Notes: generated by a model not told the origin, from the letters alone. 64,000 nt of DNA from JAEUNJ01 sp052035955 (GCA_052035955.1 JBPOHD010000001.1:17322-81321), one strand, 5' to 3'; counted from the stretch's first letter, positions 33,267-47,423 are shown. Translations and numbers: made by a program.

Positions 33267-33285
33267 GCGGCCGGCCGCGGCCGGG

Positions 33286-34413
33286 TCAGCCCCCGGGGTG
33301 GCAGAGCAGGCTGCTGTTGGACTCGCCCGCCACGGCCATCCGGTCGAGTTCCTGGAGCACCGTCATGCTGGCGGCCTCCATGCCGGCCAGTTCGGCCAGC
33401 GCCCCCTCGTGGTCGTCCCGGGCGTGACGTTCGAGCGCCGTGATCCCGCACTGGTGCACGCGGATGTGGGCCGGTTCGATTTCCCGGTAGCCCGGCAAGG
33501 CGGAGAAGCAGTCGCGGCCGTCGCCCTCGTAGTACCAGCGGCCGAGCCGGCAGGCCCGGTGGTCGGCGAAGTCGCCTGCGGCCTTGGTGGACAGCCCGGC
33601 CAGGACCCGATAGATCTCGAACTTGAAGACCAGGTGATCCACCTTCGCCAGCTCGGCGAAGCTGCGCAGGGCACTGGCCGAGATGGCGCCTTCCATCTGG
33701 TTGGACAGGGTGAGCAGGGACTGCATGTCCTCCGTGGCCTTGAGGCCGTCCTGGCTGAAGGCCAGGGCGCTCTGCGCGTGGTCCTCCATGATCCGCTTCG
33801 ACTGCAGGGCCTCCTGCTGGATGTTGCCGACCAGGCCGGCGATCTCGTTGGTGGCCTGGGCGGTGCGCTCGGCGAGCTTGCGCACCTCGTCGGCGACGAC
33901 GGCGAAGCCGCGCCCGCTCTCCCCGGCCCGGGCCGCCTCGATGGCCGCATTGAGGGCCAGCAGGTTGGTCTGGTCGGCGATCTCCTTGATCAGCTGGACG
34001 ATGCCGCCGATCTGGTCCACCCGGTGGTTCAGGGATTCGACGCTGCTGGCGCTTTCCCGGGTCTTCTCGGACATGCGGCGCAGGTTGTCGACGATCTTCT
34101 GCATCGCCGCGCGGCTGATCCCCGAAGTGGTGGCCGCCTGGATGGCGCTGCCCTTCTCGGCCTGCAGGCTGGTCGCCAGCCCGGCCAGGGATTTCTGGAA
34201 CTCGCCCAGGGAGGTTGCGAAGGACTGCAGCTTCTGGAACAGCCCGGCATAGAGCTCGCACTGGCGGGCCCCATGGGCCAGGGTCTCGGCCCTGGCCAGG
34301 CGCTGCTCCAGTTCAGCCCGCCCGGCCCGGGCCTGCCGGTTCTCGTTCTCCAGGTCCGCGATGCGTTCCTGCTGTTCGCGGACGGTGCGCTTCAGGTGCG
34401 ATTGGAATAGCAT
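33286..34413 (-). CDS. Soluble methyl-accepting chemotaxis protein with CZB zinc-binding domain
   Basis: 375 residues, no membrane segment. An N-terminal coiled coil precedes the signalling tip IADQTNLLALNAAIEAARAG and ESGRGFAVVADEVRKLAERT. The C-terminal CZB domain (from about 260: KVDHLVFKFEIYRVLAG, CRLGRWYYEGDG, PHIRVH-like, DHEGALAEL) has the conserved His/Cys zinc ligands. CZB receptors sense zinc or hypochlorous acid. ATG 34413 sits six bases after GGAGG. It lies 33 bp after the hybrid kinase on the same strand. Confidence 0.92.
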   Translation of the reverse strand: MLFQSHLKRTVREQQERIADLENENRQARAGRAELEQRLARAETLAHGARQCELYAGLFQKLQSFATSLGEFQKSLAGLATSLQAEKGSAIQAATTSGISRAAMQKIVDNLRRMSEKTRESASSVESLNHRVDQIGGIVQLIKEIADQTNLLALNAAIEAARAGESGRGFAVVADEVRKLAERTAQATNEIAGLVGNIQQEALQSKRIMEDHAQSALAFSQDGLKATEDMQSLLTLSNQMEGAISASALRSFAELAKVDHLVFKFEIYRVLAGLSTKAAGDFADHRACRLGRWYYEGDGRDCFSALPGYREIEPAHIRVHQCGITALERHARDDHEGALAELAGMEAASMTVLQELDRMAVAGESNSSLLCHPGG

Positions 34414-34445
34414 GGCCATCCTCCTTTTCCAGCCCCTTCCCTATC

Positions 34446-38825
<4,380 letters not shown>

Positions 38826-39117
38826 GGCGCGATGCCGTTTGACTGCGGCAAGGCCGGCCGATTGCACAGGGGGGACCGACGTGCCGGTGGGGCGCGCAGG
38901 GGGATGCCGGGGACGCGGGCGTTCGGCGACATGGCCTTCTCTGGCACTCGCGGGGACGGTCGTGGGCTCGGAGGACTGCCGCGATGCAGCATCATTTAAT
39001 CCCCGAATCAACCCGATTGGAATTGGGGGCAATGCCTACGTGGCAGCACTTATGAGGGCGGGATGGCGCCCCGGCCGGCGCGCGCCGCATCCCCGGCCGC
39101 GCCCATGGGCCGGCGGC

Positions 39118-39750
39118 CTAGCCCAGCCCGAGGAGGTCGTGCAGGGTGACGCCCAGGGATTCCGCCAGGGTATGCAATTCGACGAGGGATTTCACGCCGA
39201 GCTTGAGGACGACGCGGGACCGGTGCACCTCCACCGTGCGGGGACTGATGTCGAGCTGCTCCGCGATGGCCTTGTTGGAGGTGCCGATGATGGCCAGGGC
39301 GAGGATTTCGCGCTCGCGTCCGGTCAGCGCCGCCATGCCGGCGCGGAAGCGGGCGCCGAGCGCCGCCGCGCGCCGGTCGCGCTCGGCCGTGTCTAGGGCC
39401 GCATGGACCCGCTCGACGAGCTGGCCGCCGTCCACCGGCTTGGTCATGAAATCCACGGCACCCGAGCGCATGGCCCGGGCGGTGGTCGGCACGTCGCCGA
39501 AGGCGGAGAGGAAGATGATGGGCATGCGGCTGCCGCGGCGGGCCAGTTCCTCCTGGGCCGCGAGGCCGTCCATGCCCGGCATGCGCAGGTCCAGGACCAC
39601 GCAGCCGGTCCGCTCCGGATCCCAGGCGGCGAGGAAGGATTCCGCGTCGCCGTGGCACTCGTGGCGGATGCCGGCGGTTTCCAGCAGCATCGAGACGCCG
39701 GCCCGCACGGCCGCGTCGTCGTCCACCACGAAGACGGTGGGCGGGCTCAC
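39118..39750 (-). CDS. FixJ/NarL-type response regulator
   Basis: 210 residues. Receiver with Asp in CVVLDLRMPGMDG and the FixJ-like segment FGDVPTTARAMRSGAVDFMT then KPV; C-terminal LuxR-type helix-turn-helix (LTGREREILALAIIGTSNKA then IAEQLDISPRTVEVHRSRV). Start GTG 39750. It follows the multi-PAS kinase by 70 bp and is very probably its partner. Known FixLJ pairs control micro-oxic gene expression, but no FixK gene is seen here. Confidence 0.93.
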   Translation of the reverse strand: MSPPTVFVVDDDAAVRAGVSMLLETAGIRHECHGDAESFLAAWDPERTGCVVLDLRMPGMDGLAAQEELARRGSRMPIIFLSAFGDVPTTARAMRSGAVDFMTKPVDGGQLVERVHAALDTAERDRRAAALGARFRAGMAALTGREREILALAIIGTSNKAIAEQLDISPRTVEVHRSRVVLKLGVKSLVELHTLAESLGVTLHDLLGLG

Positions 39751-39820
39751 CGGGCTACCCTCCCCCCGGGAGGGGTGGACACGGTTCGCCGCTGCGCGGC
39801 CCCATGTTCTTGCGGTGTGT

Positions 39821-42505
39821 TCATGCCAGGGGCAGGGTGAAGTGGAAGGCGGCGCCGCCGCCGGGGGCGGGCTCGTGCCACAGTCGCCCGTCGTTGGCCT
39901 GGAGCAGGGAACGGCTGATGGCCAGGCCCATGCCGATGCCGCCGGGCTTGGTGGTGAAGAAGGGCTGGAACAGTCGTTTCACGTTTTCTGGGGAAAGGCC
40001 GGGACCCGGGTCGATGACGCTCAATTGCGCCATTGTGCCATCCACGGCCAGATGCACCTCGATGATCCCCTTCCCGTCCGGCATGGCCGCCACCGCATCG
40101 ACGGCGTTGCGCAGCAGGTTCACCAGGGCCTTTTCCACCTGGAGGCGGTGCGCCCGCACGGAAATCGCCGCCGGACCTGCGTCGATGGTGATGTCAATCC
40201 GGCGGCCCGCATCGGCCGCCACCAGGGCCGCCGCGTCCTCGGCCAGGGAACGCAGGTCGATGGCCTCCGGCGTGCCTTCCGGGTGGCGGAAGGAGGACAG
40301 CAGCTCCTTGACCACGGTGCCGGCCCGGGCCGCCTGTTCGGTCATGCCGGCCAGGGCGTCGGCCAGCCGGGGCGGTGCCGCGTCCCAGTCGGCAAGCATG
40401 CGCCTGGCCGCCTCGCCGTAGGTGGTGATGGCGTTCAGGGGCTGGTTGATGTCGTGGGCAATCGCTGCGGCCGTCTGGCCAGCGGCCTGCCATTCGAGCA
40501 TCTGCCAGAGTTCGGTGCGCAGGGCGGCGATCTTGGCTTCCGCCTGCTTGCGCTCGGAGATGTCCCGGGTGACCACGTGGGTGGACGGCAGGCCATCCCG
40601 GAGGACGGGAGCCGACGACGCCTCGACCTCCACGAGGCTGCCGTCGAGCCGGCGCAGCCTGATCTCGCGTGGCGGGTTTCCGAGCCCGCTCCTCGCCCGG
40701 GCGACCCGCTTCCGCACCAGGTCGTGGAAGTCGGGATGGATGAAGTCGAAGACGTTGCGGCCGATCAGCTGGTCGGCCGTCCCGGCGCCGAGCATGCGGA
40801 CCCCTGCATCGTTGACGACGGAAAGGCGTCCGTCGGTGATGACCCAAACGGGATCCGGAGAGCTTTCCACCAGGCTGCGGTAGCGGGCCTCGCTGGCCTG
40901 CAGTTGCAGCGCCGCCTCCTTCTGCCGGGTGATGTCCACCAGGGTGCCGACGGCCCGGCGGGGCCTGCCCTCCCGGCCGGCGTCCATGGCCCGGCCCCGG
41001 TCGAGGACCCAGATCCACTGTCCGTCCCGGTGGCGCATCCGGTATTCGGCCTCGAAATGGCCGCCTTCGCGGCCCGTCGCCGCCTCGCCATTCGCCAGCA
41101 CGCCGGGAAGGTCGTCGGGGTGGATCCGGGAGAGCCACTCCCGCATGTCGAAGCCGGTCTCACCGGGAGGGTCACCGAGCATCTCCAGGTAGCGCCGATT
41201 GACGAGCGACCTGCCGCTCTCCAGGTCGGTGTCGTAGGTGCCCAGGTTGCCGCCGGCCAGGGCCAGCGCCAGTCGTTCATGGACCGCCGCCAGTTCCTGC
41301 CCGGCCCGCCTGCTCGCCGTGATGTCGTGCAGGGTGACATGGACCTCGATCGGGCGCCCGTCGCCGCCCAGGCGGGGGATGGCATTGACGGTCATCCAGA
41401 CGAATTCGCCGCGCCGGGGGTTGAAGACGCCGGCCACCTGCCCCGTCACCGGCTTGCCGGTGCGCAGGGCCACCATGGACGGATGCTCGTCGGGGGGCAA
41501 GGGGGAGCCGTCCTCGCGGACGACCCGCCACGCGGGATGCACGGACGTCCTGCCCAGGAACTCTTCCCGCGTCAGGCCGAGGAGTTCGAGGCCCGCCGGA
41601 TTGATGTCCTGCAGGGTGCCGTCGGCCCCTTGCAGGAAGGCGCCCTGGGCCATGGAGTCGAACAACTGGCGGTAGCGGGCCTCGCTTTCCCGCAGCGCCG
41701 CCTCCGCCCGATGCCGCGCCCCGACGTCGCGGATCGTCGTGCTGGTGCGCAGCGCGCCGGTCCGGTCCGTGAACACGGACGACGAGGTCTCGCCGGGAAA
41801 GAGGCTGCCATCGCGGCGGCGGTAGCGGAGTTTGCCGTGGAAGCGGCCCGTGCGCGCCCGTTCCCCGATTCCGGCGGCCAGGCGGGGATCGGTGGCATCG
41901 ACCAGGTCGTCGCGGCGGGCCCGGGCCATTTCCGCCGCCGTTCGCCCGAACATCGCGCAGGCGGCCGGATTGGCCGCCAGGACGCCGCCGTCCGGCGAGG
42001 TCAGCAGCACCGCATCCAGGCTGTTGTCCACGAGCGCCGCGTAGCGGTCCCGGCTCTCGCGCAGGGCGTCGGCATCGGCCCGCCGCTGCGTGACGTCCCA
42101 GTGGGTGACCAGGCAAGCCGCGTCGCCGACGTCCAGGGGTGTGGCCTCCAGGACGAACCAGCGCTCTGCCCCGGGACCATGGCAAGGGTATTCCAGGGTG
42201 TAGCGGTCCGCCCGCCCGGCCAGCACGGCCTCGATGCCCCGGGCCGCCTCCAGGCCCTGGTCGGCGCCGAGTCCGACGCAGCGGCGGCAGGTGTCCAGGT
42301 AGTTCGCGCCGACGCCGGAACCGGCCAGGCGAAGGCAGGAGGGGCCGCAGTGGGCGTCGGAGAAATCCTGCCAGGCGGCATTGACGGCGACGATGGTGCC
42401 CCGACGGTCGAGGATCGCCGTGTGGGCGGGAATGGCGTCGAGCAGCGCCCGGGCCAGTCCGGTGGGGACGGCACCAGGGGTCTCTTCCGCGCTCGATGGG
42501 TCCAC
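39821..42505 (-). CDS. FixL-like multi-PAS sensor histidine kinase (cytosolic)
   Basis: 894 residues without membrane helices. Five PAS domains in a row start near residues 15, 148, 275, 410 and 540 (for example VDNSLDAVLLTSPDGGVLAA and VESSPDPVWVITDGRLSVVN). They are followed by HisKA of the FixL/DctB kind (AAAIAHDINQPLNAITTYGE) and HATPase (LLRNAVDAVAAM, FFTTKPGGIGMGLAIS). Start GTG 42505 after GGAGG. Forms a pair with the FixJ-like regulator. Whether any PAS binds heme cannot be told from sequence. Confidence 0.92.
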   Translation of the reverse strand: MDPSSAEETPGAVPTGLARALLDAIPAHTAILDRRGTIVAVNAAWQDFSDAHCGPSCLRLAGSGVGANYLDTCRRCVGLGADQGLEAARGIEAVLAGRADRYTLEYPCHGPGAERWFVLEATPLDVGDAACLVTHWDVTQRRADADALRESRDRYAALVDNSLDAVLLTSPDGGVLAANPAACAMFGRTAAEMARARRDDLVDATDPRLAAGIGERARTGRFHGKLRYRRRDGSLFPGETSSSVFTDRTGALRTSTTIRDVGARHRAEAALRESEARYRQLFDSMAQGAFLQGADGTLQDINPAGLELLGLTREEFLGRTSVHPAWRVVREDGSPLPPDEHPSMVALRTGKPVTGQVAGVFNPRRGEFVWMTVNAIPRLGGDGRPIEVHVTLHDITASRRAGQELAAVHERLALALAGGNLGTYDTDLESGRSLVNRRYLEMLGDPPGETGFDMREWLSRIHPDDLPGVLANGEAATGREGGHFEAEYRMRHRDGQWIWVLDRGRAMDAGREGRPRRAVGTLVDITRQKEAALQLQASEARYRSLVESSPDPVWVITDGRLSVVNDAGVRMLGAGTADQLIGRNVFDFIHPDFHDLVRKRVARARSGLGNPPREIRLRRLDGSLVEVEASSAPVLRDGLPSTHVVTRDISERKQAEAKIAALRTELWQMLEWQAAGQTAAAIAHDINQPLNAITTYGEAARRMLADWDAAPPRLADALAGMTEQAARAGTVVKELLSSFRHPEGTPEAIDLRSLAEDAAALVAADAGRRIDITIDAGPAAISVRAHRLQVEKALVNLLRNAVDAVAAMPDGKGIIEVHLAVDGTMAQLSVIDPGPGLSPENVKRLFQPFFTTKPGGIGMGLAISRSLLQANDGRLWHEPAPGGGAAFHFTLPLA

Positions 42506-42634
42506 GGTGCGTCCTCCGGGAGACTCGGCATCCCGGCATGGCGCCGGCGCGCGCCTCGGGAATCCGCTTCGGCCGATTGTATTCCCCGCCGGCCCGGGTG
42601 GAGGGCGGGAGCCTCGCCGCGTCGCCGCCCGGGG

Positions 42635-42670
42635 CGGGTGGGCCGGGTGGGCCGGGTGGGCCGGGCGGGC
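42635..42670. repeat. Four 9-bp tandem repeats (CGGGTGGGC)
   Basis: Three exact copies and one with a T-to-C change, 50 bp upstream of the NAD(P)-binding protein gene and between divergent genes. A simple slippage-prone array near a promoter region. Confidence 0.8.
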
Positions 42671-42720
42671 CGTGGCGTGGTCAAATGGGCGCCCATGCCC
42701 GCCCGCGAAAGGGAAGCGCG

Positions 42721-43404
42721 ATGACCCGGAAGAAATCCGCCCAGGCTGCCCGCCGGGACGGTGCGACGATCCTGCTGTTCGGTGCCACCGGGGCCGTCGG
42801 CCAGGCGGTGCTCGCCCTGGCCCTGGACGATCCGCGGGTCGGCCGGGTGGTGGCCGTCACCCGCCGGCCCTTGTCCGCCCGCGAGCGCCTGGACAACCGG
42901 GTCGCCGATCCGGCGACCCTGGCCGGCGACGAGGATTGCTGGCGGGCCGACGGCGTGGTCTGCACCCTGGGCACCACCATCGCCAAGGCGGGCTCCCGGG
43001 CGGCCTTCGCCGCCGTGGACCGGGACCTGGTGCTGCGGCTGGCCCGGCTCGCCCGGCAGGCGGGGGCGAGCCGCTTCGCGCTGAATTCGTCCCTGGGCGC
43101 CGATCCGCGCTCGGGCAACTTCTACCTGCGCACCAAGGGCGAGGCGGAGGCGGGCCTGCGGGCGCTGGGCTACCCGTCCCTGACCGTCGTCAGGCCCTCG
43201 CTGATCGACGCCGAGCGGGCCGAAAGCCGCCCCGGCGAGCGGCTCGGCATCGCCGTCGCGCGGGTGTTCCGGCCGCTGATCCCGGCGCGCTACCGGGCCG
43301 TGACGCCGGCGGCGATCGCCCGGGCCCTGCTCGACGGCGCCGTGGCGGGACCGCCCGGCGACACGACCATAGAATCGGACGCCCTTTCCGCGGCCGCCGG
43401 GTAA
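42721..43404 (+). CDS. NAD(P)-binding Rossmann-fold oxidoreductase (HTATIP2/YbjT-like SDR)
   Basis: 227 residues. N-terminal nucleotide loop LLFGATGAVGQAVL, then VVAVTRRPL, VVCTLGTTIAKAGSRAAFAA and NSSLGADPRSGNFYLRTKGE (atypical-SDR signature with Tyr-x3-Lys as YLRTK). ATG 42721 chosen because upstream coding would cross the tandem repeat. Substrate unknown. Divergent from the FixL-like kinase. Confidence 0.88.
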   Translation: MTRKKSAQAARRDGATILLFGATGAVGQAVLALALDDPRVGRVVAVTRRPLSARERLDNRVADPATLAGDEDCWRADGVVCTLGTTIAKAGSRAAFAAVDRDLVLRLARLARQAGASRFALNSSLGADPRSGNFYLRTKGEAEAGLRALGYPSLTVVRPSLIDAERAESRPGERLGIAVARVFRPLIPARYRAVTPAAIARALLDGAVAGPPGDTTIESDALSAAAG

Positions 43405-43460
43405 AGGTCTTGCGGGGGTGGGGGGGGCGGGCGACACGGCCACGCCGGCGGCGGAAGCCG

Positions 43461-43558
43461 TATAGTGCGCACCGAGAAGACGGGGCGGGGGCGCTCCCCG
43501 CATCCCGCCGAAACGGGGAGGCCGGGGTGACCCGGTCAGGGACCGCCGGCCGGCGGTC
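43461..43558 (+). promoter_or_regulatory. Hairpin-rich leader of the TonB-dependent receptor gene
   Basis: A TATAGT (43461-43466) could be a -10 box. Downstream come three perfect short hairpins: GCGGGG/CCCCGC (43485-43501), CCGGG-GTGA-CCCGG (43522-43535) and GACCGCC-GGCC-GGCGGTC (43541-43558), ending 20 bp before the ATG. The segment GGTCAGGGACCGCC resembles, but does not match, the B12 box of cobalamin riboswitches. A metabolite-sensing leader is possible, not shown. Confidence 0.4.
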
Positions 43559-43577
43559 GAAGGCGGAATCAGGACGG

Positions 43578-45602
43578 ATGACTCGATACCAGGCGAAGCG
43601 ATCGGCGCCCGTGGCCGGCAGGCGCGCCACCCTGTACGGGCTCGCCCTGGCCGCCCTGGCCTGGGGCCCCGCCGTCGCCCTGGCCGACGAACTGCCGGAC
43701 CTGGACCTGGAAGCCCTGCTCCAGGCGCGTGTCATCCGCACGCCGAAGTTCGCGGTCAATGCCGAGACGACGCCGTCCTCGATCTCGCTGCTGACCCGGC
43801 AGGACATCCGGACCTTCGGCTGGCGGACCCTCGCCGATGCCCTGCGCACCCTGAACGGCTACACCGTCACCAACGACCACACCTATGCCTACGTCGGGGT
43901 CCGGGGTGTTTCGGCACCCGGCGACTACCGCTCGCGCCTGCAGTTGCTCATCGACGGCATCCCGGTGAACGAGAACCTCTACGGCAGCGCCAACATCGAC
44001 AATTCCTTCCCGCTCGACCTCGACCTGGTGGACCGGATCGAGGTGGTGCGGGGGCCGAGTGCTTCCGTGTACGGCGGCGACTCCCTGTTCGGCGTGATCA
44101 ACGTCGTGACGCGCAGCGGCGCCGCCGTCGGCGGCACCGAGATCGCCGCCAGCCTGGGCAGCGGCCGGGCCGGGGAACTGCGCGCCAGCTGGGGCGGGCT
44201 CACCGCCGGCGGCGCGGATGTCCTCCTGTCGGCCACGGGCAGCCGCGCCCGGGGCCAGCGCTCTTCCTTCCCGGACCTGGCGGGCGCCGGCATCGGCACG
44301 GAGGCGGAGCACGTGGAGGGCGACCGGGTCGGCAAGTTCTTCGGGCGCGTCAAGGCGGGCGGCTGGCGGGCGACCCTGGTCCATTCGGAGCGCGATCGCA
44401 CCGTCCCCACCGGGAGCTTTGCCACCGAGTTCAACGACGAACGGCATCGGGAAGCCGACATCTACACCCTGGCCGAAGTCGCCCACGACCTGCAGTTGAA
44501 CCGCAGCAATTCCGTGCACAACCGGGTCTATGGCGGGCGCTACCTCTACGAGGGAGACTTCCCCTACGTCTACCCGCCCTTCGTGAAGAACCGGGACCGG
44601 GCGACCGGGGCCTGGTGGGGATTCGAGAGCCGCCTGCTCTCCACCGCCTGGCAGGGCCACCGCTGGATCGCCGGCCTGGAATACCGGAACAATGTCCGCC
44701 AGGACCAGCGCAACGACGACGAGGGCGTGGGCTGCTTCGGCACCGGGCCGGCCCCCTGCCTCGAAGACCGCCGCAGCAGCCGCCAGTGGAGCTTCTATGC
44801 CCAGGACGAGATGGAGGTCGGCGACAACACCTACCTGACCCTGGGCCTGCGCCGCGACCGGCTTTCCGAAATGCCCGGCCACTGGAGCCCCCGCCTCGGC
44901 CTGGTCCGGCAGACCGCCGCCGCCGGGACCTTCAAGCTGCTCTATGCCACGGCCTTCAGCGACCCGACCGTCTACCAGCGCTTCTACAGCACGGCCGGAT
45001 TCGCGGTCGGGAATCCGGGCCTGATGCCCGAGCGCATGAAGTCCCTGGACCTGACCTGGGAAGGACAGGTCGGACCCCGCAGCCGGATGTCGGCCTCCCT
45101 CTATTTCTTCCGGGTCCGGGACATGCTGGCCCTCGACGCCGCGACGACCCAGACCCGGAACATCCCCGAGGCGACGGCCAGGGGCTTCGAGGTCGAGTAC
45201 CTGCACCACTGGGCGGGCGGGGCCGCGGTCCGGGCCGGGTACACGCTGCAATCGGCCAGCCTGGCCGGCGGTTCCCTCGAGAACATGGCGCGGCACGCCC
45301 TCAAGGCCAACCTGGCGCTGCCGCTGGCCGGCGAAGCCTGGAAGGCCGGCCTGGAGGCCCAGGCCATGAGCCGCCGGCGCACCGGCATGGCCGACGGCCG
45401 GGTTCCCGGCCATGCCGTTTTCAATGCGAACGTGCTGCACCGGCCGGCGGGGGCCCGCTGGGACGCCAGCCTCGGCGTCTACAACCTCACCGACCGGAAA
45501 TACGCCGACCCCGTCGCCCTGGATGCCACCCTGGGCGGTCCCCGGGACCGGATGGTGCAACTCGGGCGCACCCTGCGCCTGGCCTTCTCCGCGAGGTTCT
45601 GA
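43578..45602 (+). CDS. TonB-dependent outer-membrane receptor
   Basis: 674 residues with a signal peptide (about 1-36, ending ALADE). The plug domain is clear (SISLLTRQDIRTFGWRTLAD, LQLLIDGIPVNENLYG, DRIEVVRGPSASVYGGDSLF, GVINVVTRSG). A 22-strand barrel follows, ending in a C-terminal LRLAFSARF with the terminal Phe needed for outer-membrane insertion. Substrate unknown: the barrel is not obviously siderophore- or BtuB-specific. Next to the mod operon (convergent) and behind a structured leader, so a metal complex or cobalamin-type ligand is plausible. Confidence 0.93.
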   Translation: MTRYQAKRSAPVAGRRATLYGLALAALAWGPAVALADELPDLDLEALLQARVIRTPKFAVNAETTPSSISLLTRQDIRTFGWRTLADALRTLNGYTVTNDHTYAYVGVRGVSAPGDYRSRLQLLIDGIPVNENLYGSANIDNSFPLDLDLVDRIEVVRGPSASVYGGDSLFGVINVVTRSGAAVGGTEIAASLGSGRAGELRASWGGLTAGGADVLLSATGSRARGQRSSFPDLAGAGIGTEAEHVEGDRVGKFFGRVKAGGWRATLVHSERDRTVPTGSFATEFNDERHREADIYTLAEVAHDLQLNRSNSVHNRVYGGRYLYEGDFPYVYPPFVKNRDRATGAWWGFESRLLSTAWQGHRWIAGLEYRNNVRQDQRNDDEGVGCFGTGPAPCLEDRRSSRQWSFYAQDEMEVGDNTYLTLGLRRDRLSEMPGHWSPRLGLVRQTAAAGTFKLLYATAFSDPTVYQRFYSTAGFAVGNPGLMPERMKSLDLTWEGQVGPRSRMSASLYFFRVRDMLALDAATTQTRNIPEATARGFEVEYLHHWAGGAAVRAGYTLQSASLAGGSLENMARHALKANLALPLAGEAWKAGLEAQAMSRRRTGMADGRVPGHAVFNANVLHRPAGARWDASLGVYNLTDRKYADPVALDATLGGPRDRMVQLGRTLRLAFSARF

Positions 45603-45682
45603 GCCCGTCCCGGGCGTCCGCCGGGCGGATTCCATTCGTCATGGCGCCGGGCCGGCCGCGGATCCCCGGCGGGGCCGCCGCC

Positions 45683-46744
45683 TCAGAACAGCGCCACCGA
45701 CTTGATCTGGGCATGGACCGCCGCGCCGACGCGCAGGGCAAGGCGGTCCCGGGAGCGCTGGGTGATGCGGGCGAGCAGCCGCGTGCCGCCGGCATCGAGG
45801 CTGACCATGACCTGGCCGGAAACCTCGGCGAAGCCCGTGACGGTGGCCGGCAGCACGTTGAGGATGCTGGTGTCCTGGTGGTGGGCGAGGGCCAGGCTGA
45901 CGTCGCGGGCCGTGATGCGCAGGCGCACCGGCTGGCCGACGGCCTCGCCGCGCCGGGGCACCAGGATCTCGCCCCCCGGGATGGCCAGGCGTGTCAGGCC
46001 GTCGGCATCGTGGCCGGCCACACGGGCTGCCAGCACGGTCCCGGCGCCCTCGTCCTGGGCCAGGGGCAGGTCGAGGCGGCCGAAGGTCTCGGCGAGGGGT
46101 CCGGCGGCCACGGCGCGCCCCGCTTCCAGCACCACCAGGTGGTCGGCCAGGCGGGCCACCTCGTCCACCGAGTGGGTGACGTAGAGGACGGGGATGGCCA
46201 GTTCGTCGTGGAGGCGTTCCAGGTAGGGCAGGATGCCGCTCTTCCTGGCCGGGTCGAGGGCGGCCAGGGGCTCGTCCATGAGCAGGATCTGCGGCCGGGT
46301 GAGCAGGGCCCGGGCGATGGCGACGCGCTGCCGCTCGCCGCCGGAGAGCCGGTCCGGCCGCCGTTCGAGCAGGTCGCCGATGCCGAGCAGGGCGGTTATC
46401 TGGCCGAAGTCCACCCGGCCGATGCCGCCGGCCCGCCGCATGCCGTACTCCAGGTTGCCGCGCACCGTCAGGTGGGGGAAGAGGCTCGCCTCCTGGAACA
46501 CGTAGCCCACGGGCCGCCGGTGGGTGGGCAGGAAGACGCCGTCGTCCTGCCAGGTCTCCCCGTTCACGCTCAGGCGCCCGGCGGCTTTTTCCAGGCCGGC
46601 GACGCAGCGCAGCAGCGTCGTCTTGCCGGATCCGGAATGGCCGAAGAGGGCGGTGATGCCGCGGCCGGGAAGGGAGAGGTCGACGTCGAGCGCGAAGCCC
46701 GGATAGGGCAGGCGCAGGCGGGCCCGGATGCCGGCCTCAGCCAT
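45683..46744 (-). CDS. modC: ModC, molybdate ABC transporter ATP-binding protein
   Basis: 353 residues. Walker A GHSGSGKTT, signature LSGGERQRVAIARAL, Walker B LLMDEPLAALD and a C-terminal Mop/TOBE molybdate-binding domain (about 290-353: STILNVLPATVTGFAEVSGQ). Drives molybdate import with ModA and ModB. Start overlaps the modB stop by 8 bp. Last gene of the mod operon. Confidence 0.96.
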   Translation of the reverse strand: MAEAGIRARLRLPYPGFALDVDLSLPGRGITALFGHSGSGKTTLLRCVAGLEKAAGRLSVNGETWQDDGVFLPTHRRPVGYVFQEASLFPHLTVRGNLEYGMRRAGGIGRVDFGQITALLGIGDLLERRPDRLSGGERQRVAIARALLTRPQILLMDEPLAALDPARKSGILPYLERLHDELAIPVLYVTHSVDEVARLADHLVVLEAGRAVAAGPLAETFGRLDLPLAQDEGAGTVLAARVAGHDADGLTRLAIPGGEILVPRRGEAVGQPVRLRITARDVSLALAHHQDTSILNVLPATVTGFAEVSGQVMVSLDAGGTRLLARITQRSRDRLALRVGAAVHAQIKSVALF

Positions 46745-47423
46745 GGCGGCGGCCCGGGCGGTTGGCCGGGTTCAGGGTGTAGAGGGCGAGCAGCACGGCG
46801 AAGGAGAAGGCCAGCAGGCCGCCGGCCAGCCAGTGGGCCGGGCCGTACTCCAGGGCCTCCACGTGGTTGTAGATGGCCATCGACAGGACCTGGGTCTTGC
46901 CCGGGATGTTGCCGCCTATCATCAGCACGACGCCGAACTCGCCCACCGTGTGGGCGAAGCCGAGGATGGCGGCGGTGACGAAGCCCGGCCGCGCCAGGGG
47001 CACGACGACGCTGAAGAAGCAGTCCCAGGGCCCCGCCCGCAGGGTGGCCGCCGCCTCCAGGGGCCGCTCGCCGATGGCCTCGAAGGCGTTCTGCAGGGGC
47101 TGCACGACGAAGGGCAGGGAGTAGATGACCGAGGCCACCACCAGGCCGGCGAAGGTGAAGGGCAGCAGCCCCAGGCCCAGCGCCTGGGTGGCGCGGCCGA
47201 CCGGCCCGTCCGGGCCCATCAGCACCAGCAGGTAGAAGCCGAGCACGGCCGGCGGCAGCACGATGGGCAGGGCGACCACGGCGCCGATCGGCCCCTTCAG
47301 GCGCGAGCGGGTGCGGGCCAGCCACCAGGCGATGGGCGTGCCGACGAGCAGCAGCAGGACGGTGGTGAGGCCGGCGAGTTCCGCCGTCAGCCGCAGGGCG
47401 ATCCAGTCCTGGACGCTCAGCAT
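46737..47423 (-). CDS. modB: ModB, molybdate ABC transporter permease
   Basis: 228 residues, about five membrane helices, with the permease EAA-type loop ERPLEAAATLRAGPWDCFFS and the ModB signature HTVGEFGVVLMIGGNIPGKT. ATG 47423 overlaps the modD stop by 7 bp. Confidence 0.96.
   Translation of the reverse strand: MLSVQDWIALRLTAELAGLTTVLLLLVGTPIAWWLARTRSRLKGPIGAVVALPIVLPPAVLGFYLLVLMGPDGPVGRATQALGLGLLPFTFAGLVVASVIYSLPFVVQPLQNAFEAIGERPLEAAATLRAGPWDCFFSVVVPLARPGFVTAAILGFAHTVGEFGVVLMIGGNIPGKTQVLSMAIYNHVEALEYGPAHWLAGGLLAFSFAVLLALYTLNPANRPGRRHG

Noticed and set aside
43461..43558. Firm call of a cobalamin riboswitch before the TonB receptor
   Set aside because: The B12 box is one base short and the conserved 5' core is not found; kept only as a hypothesis.
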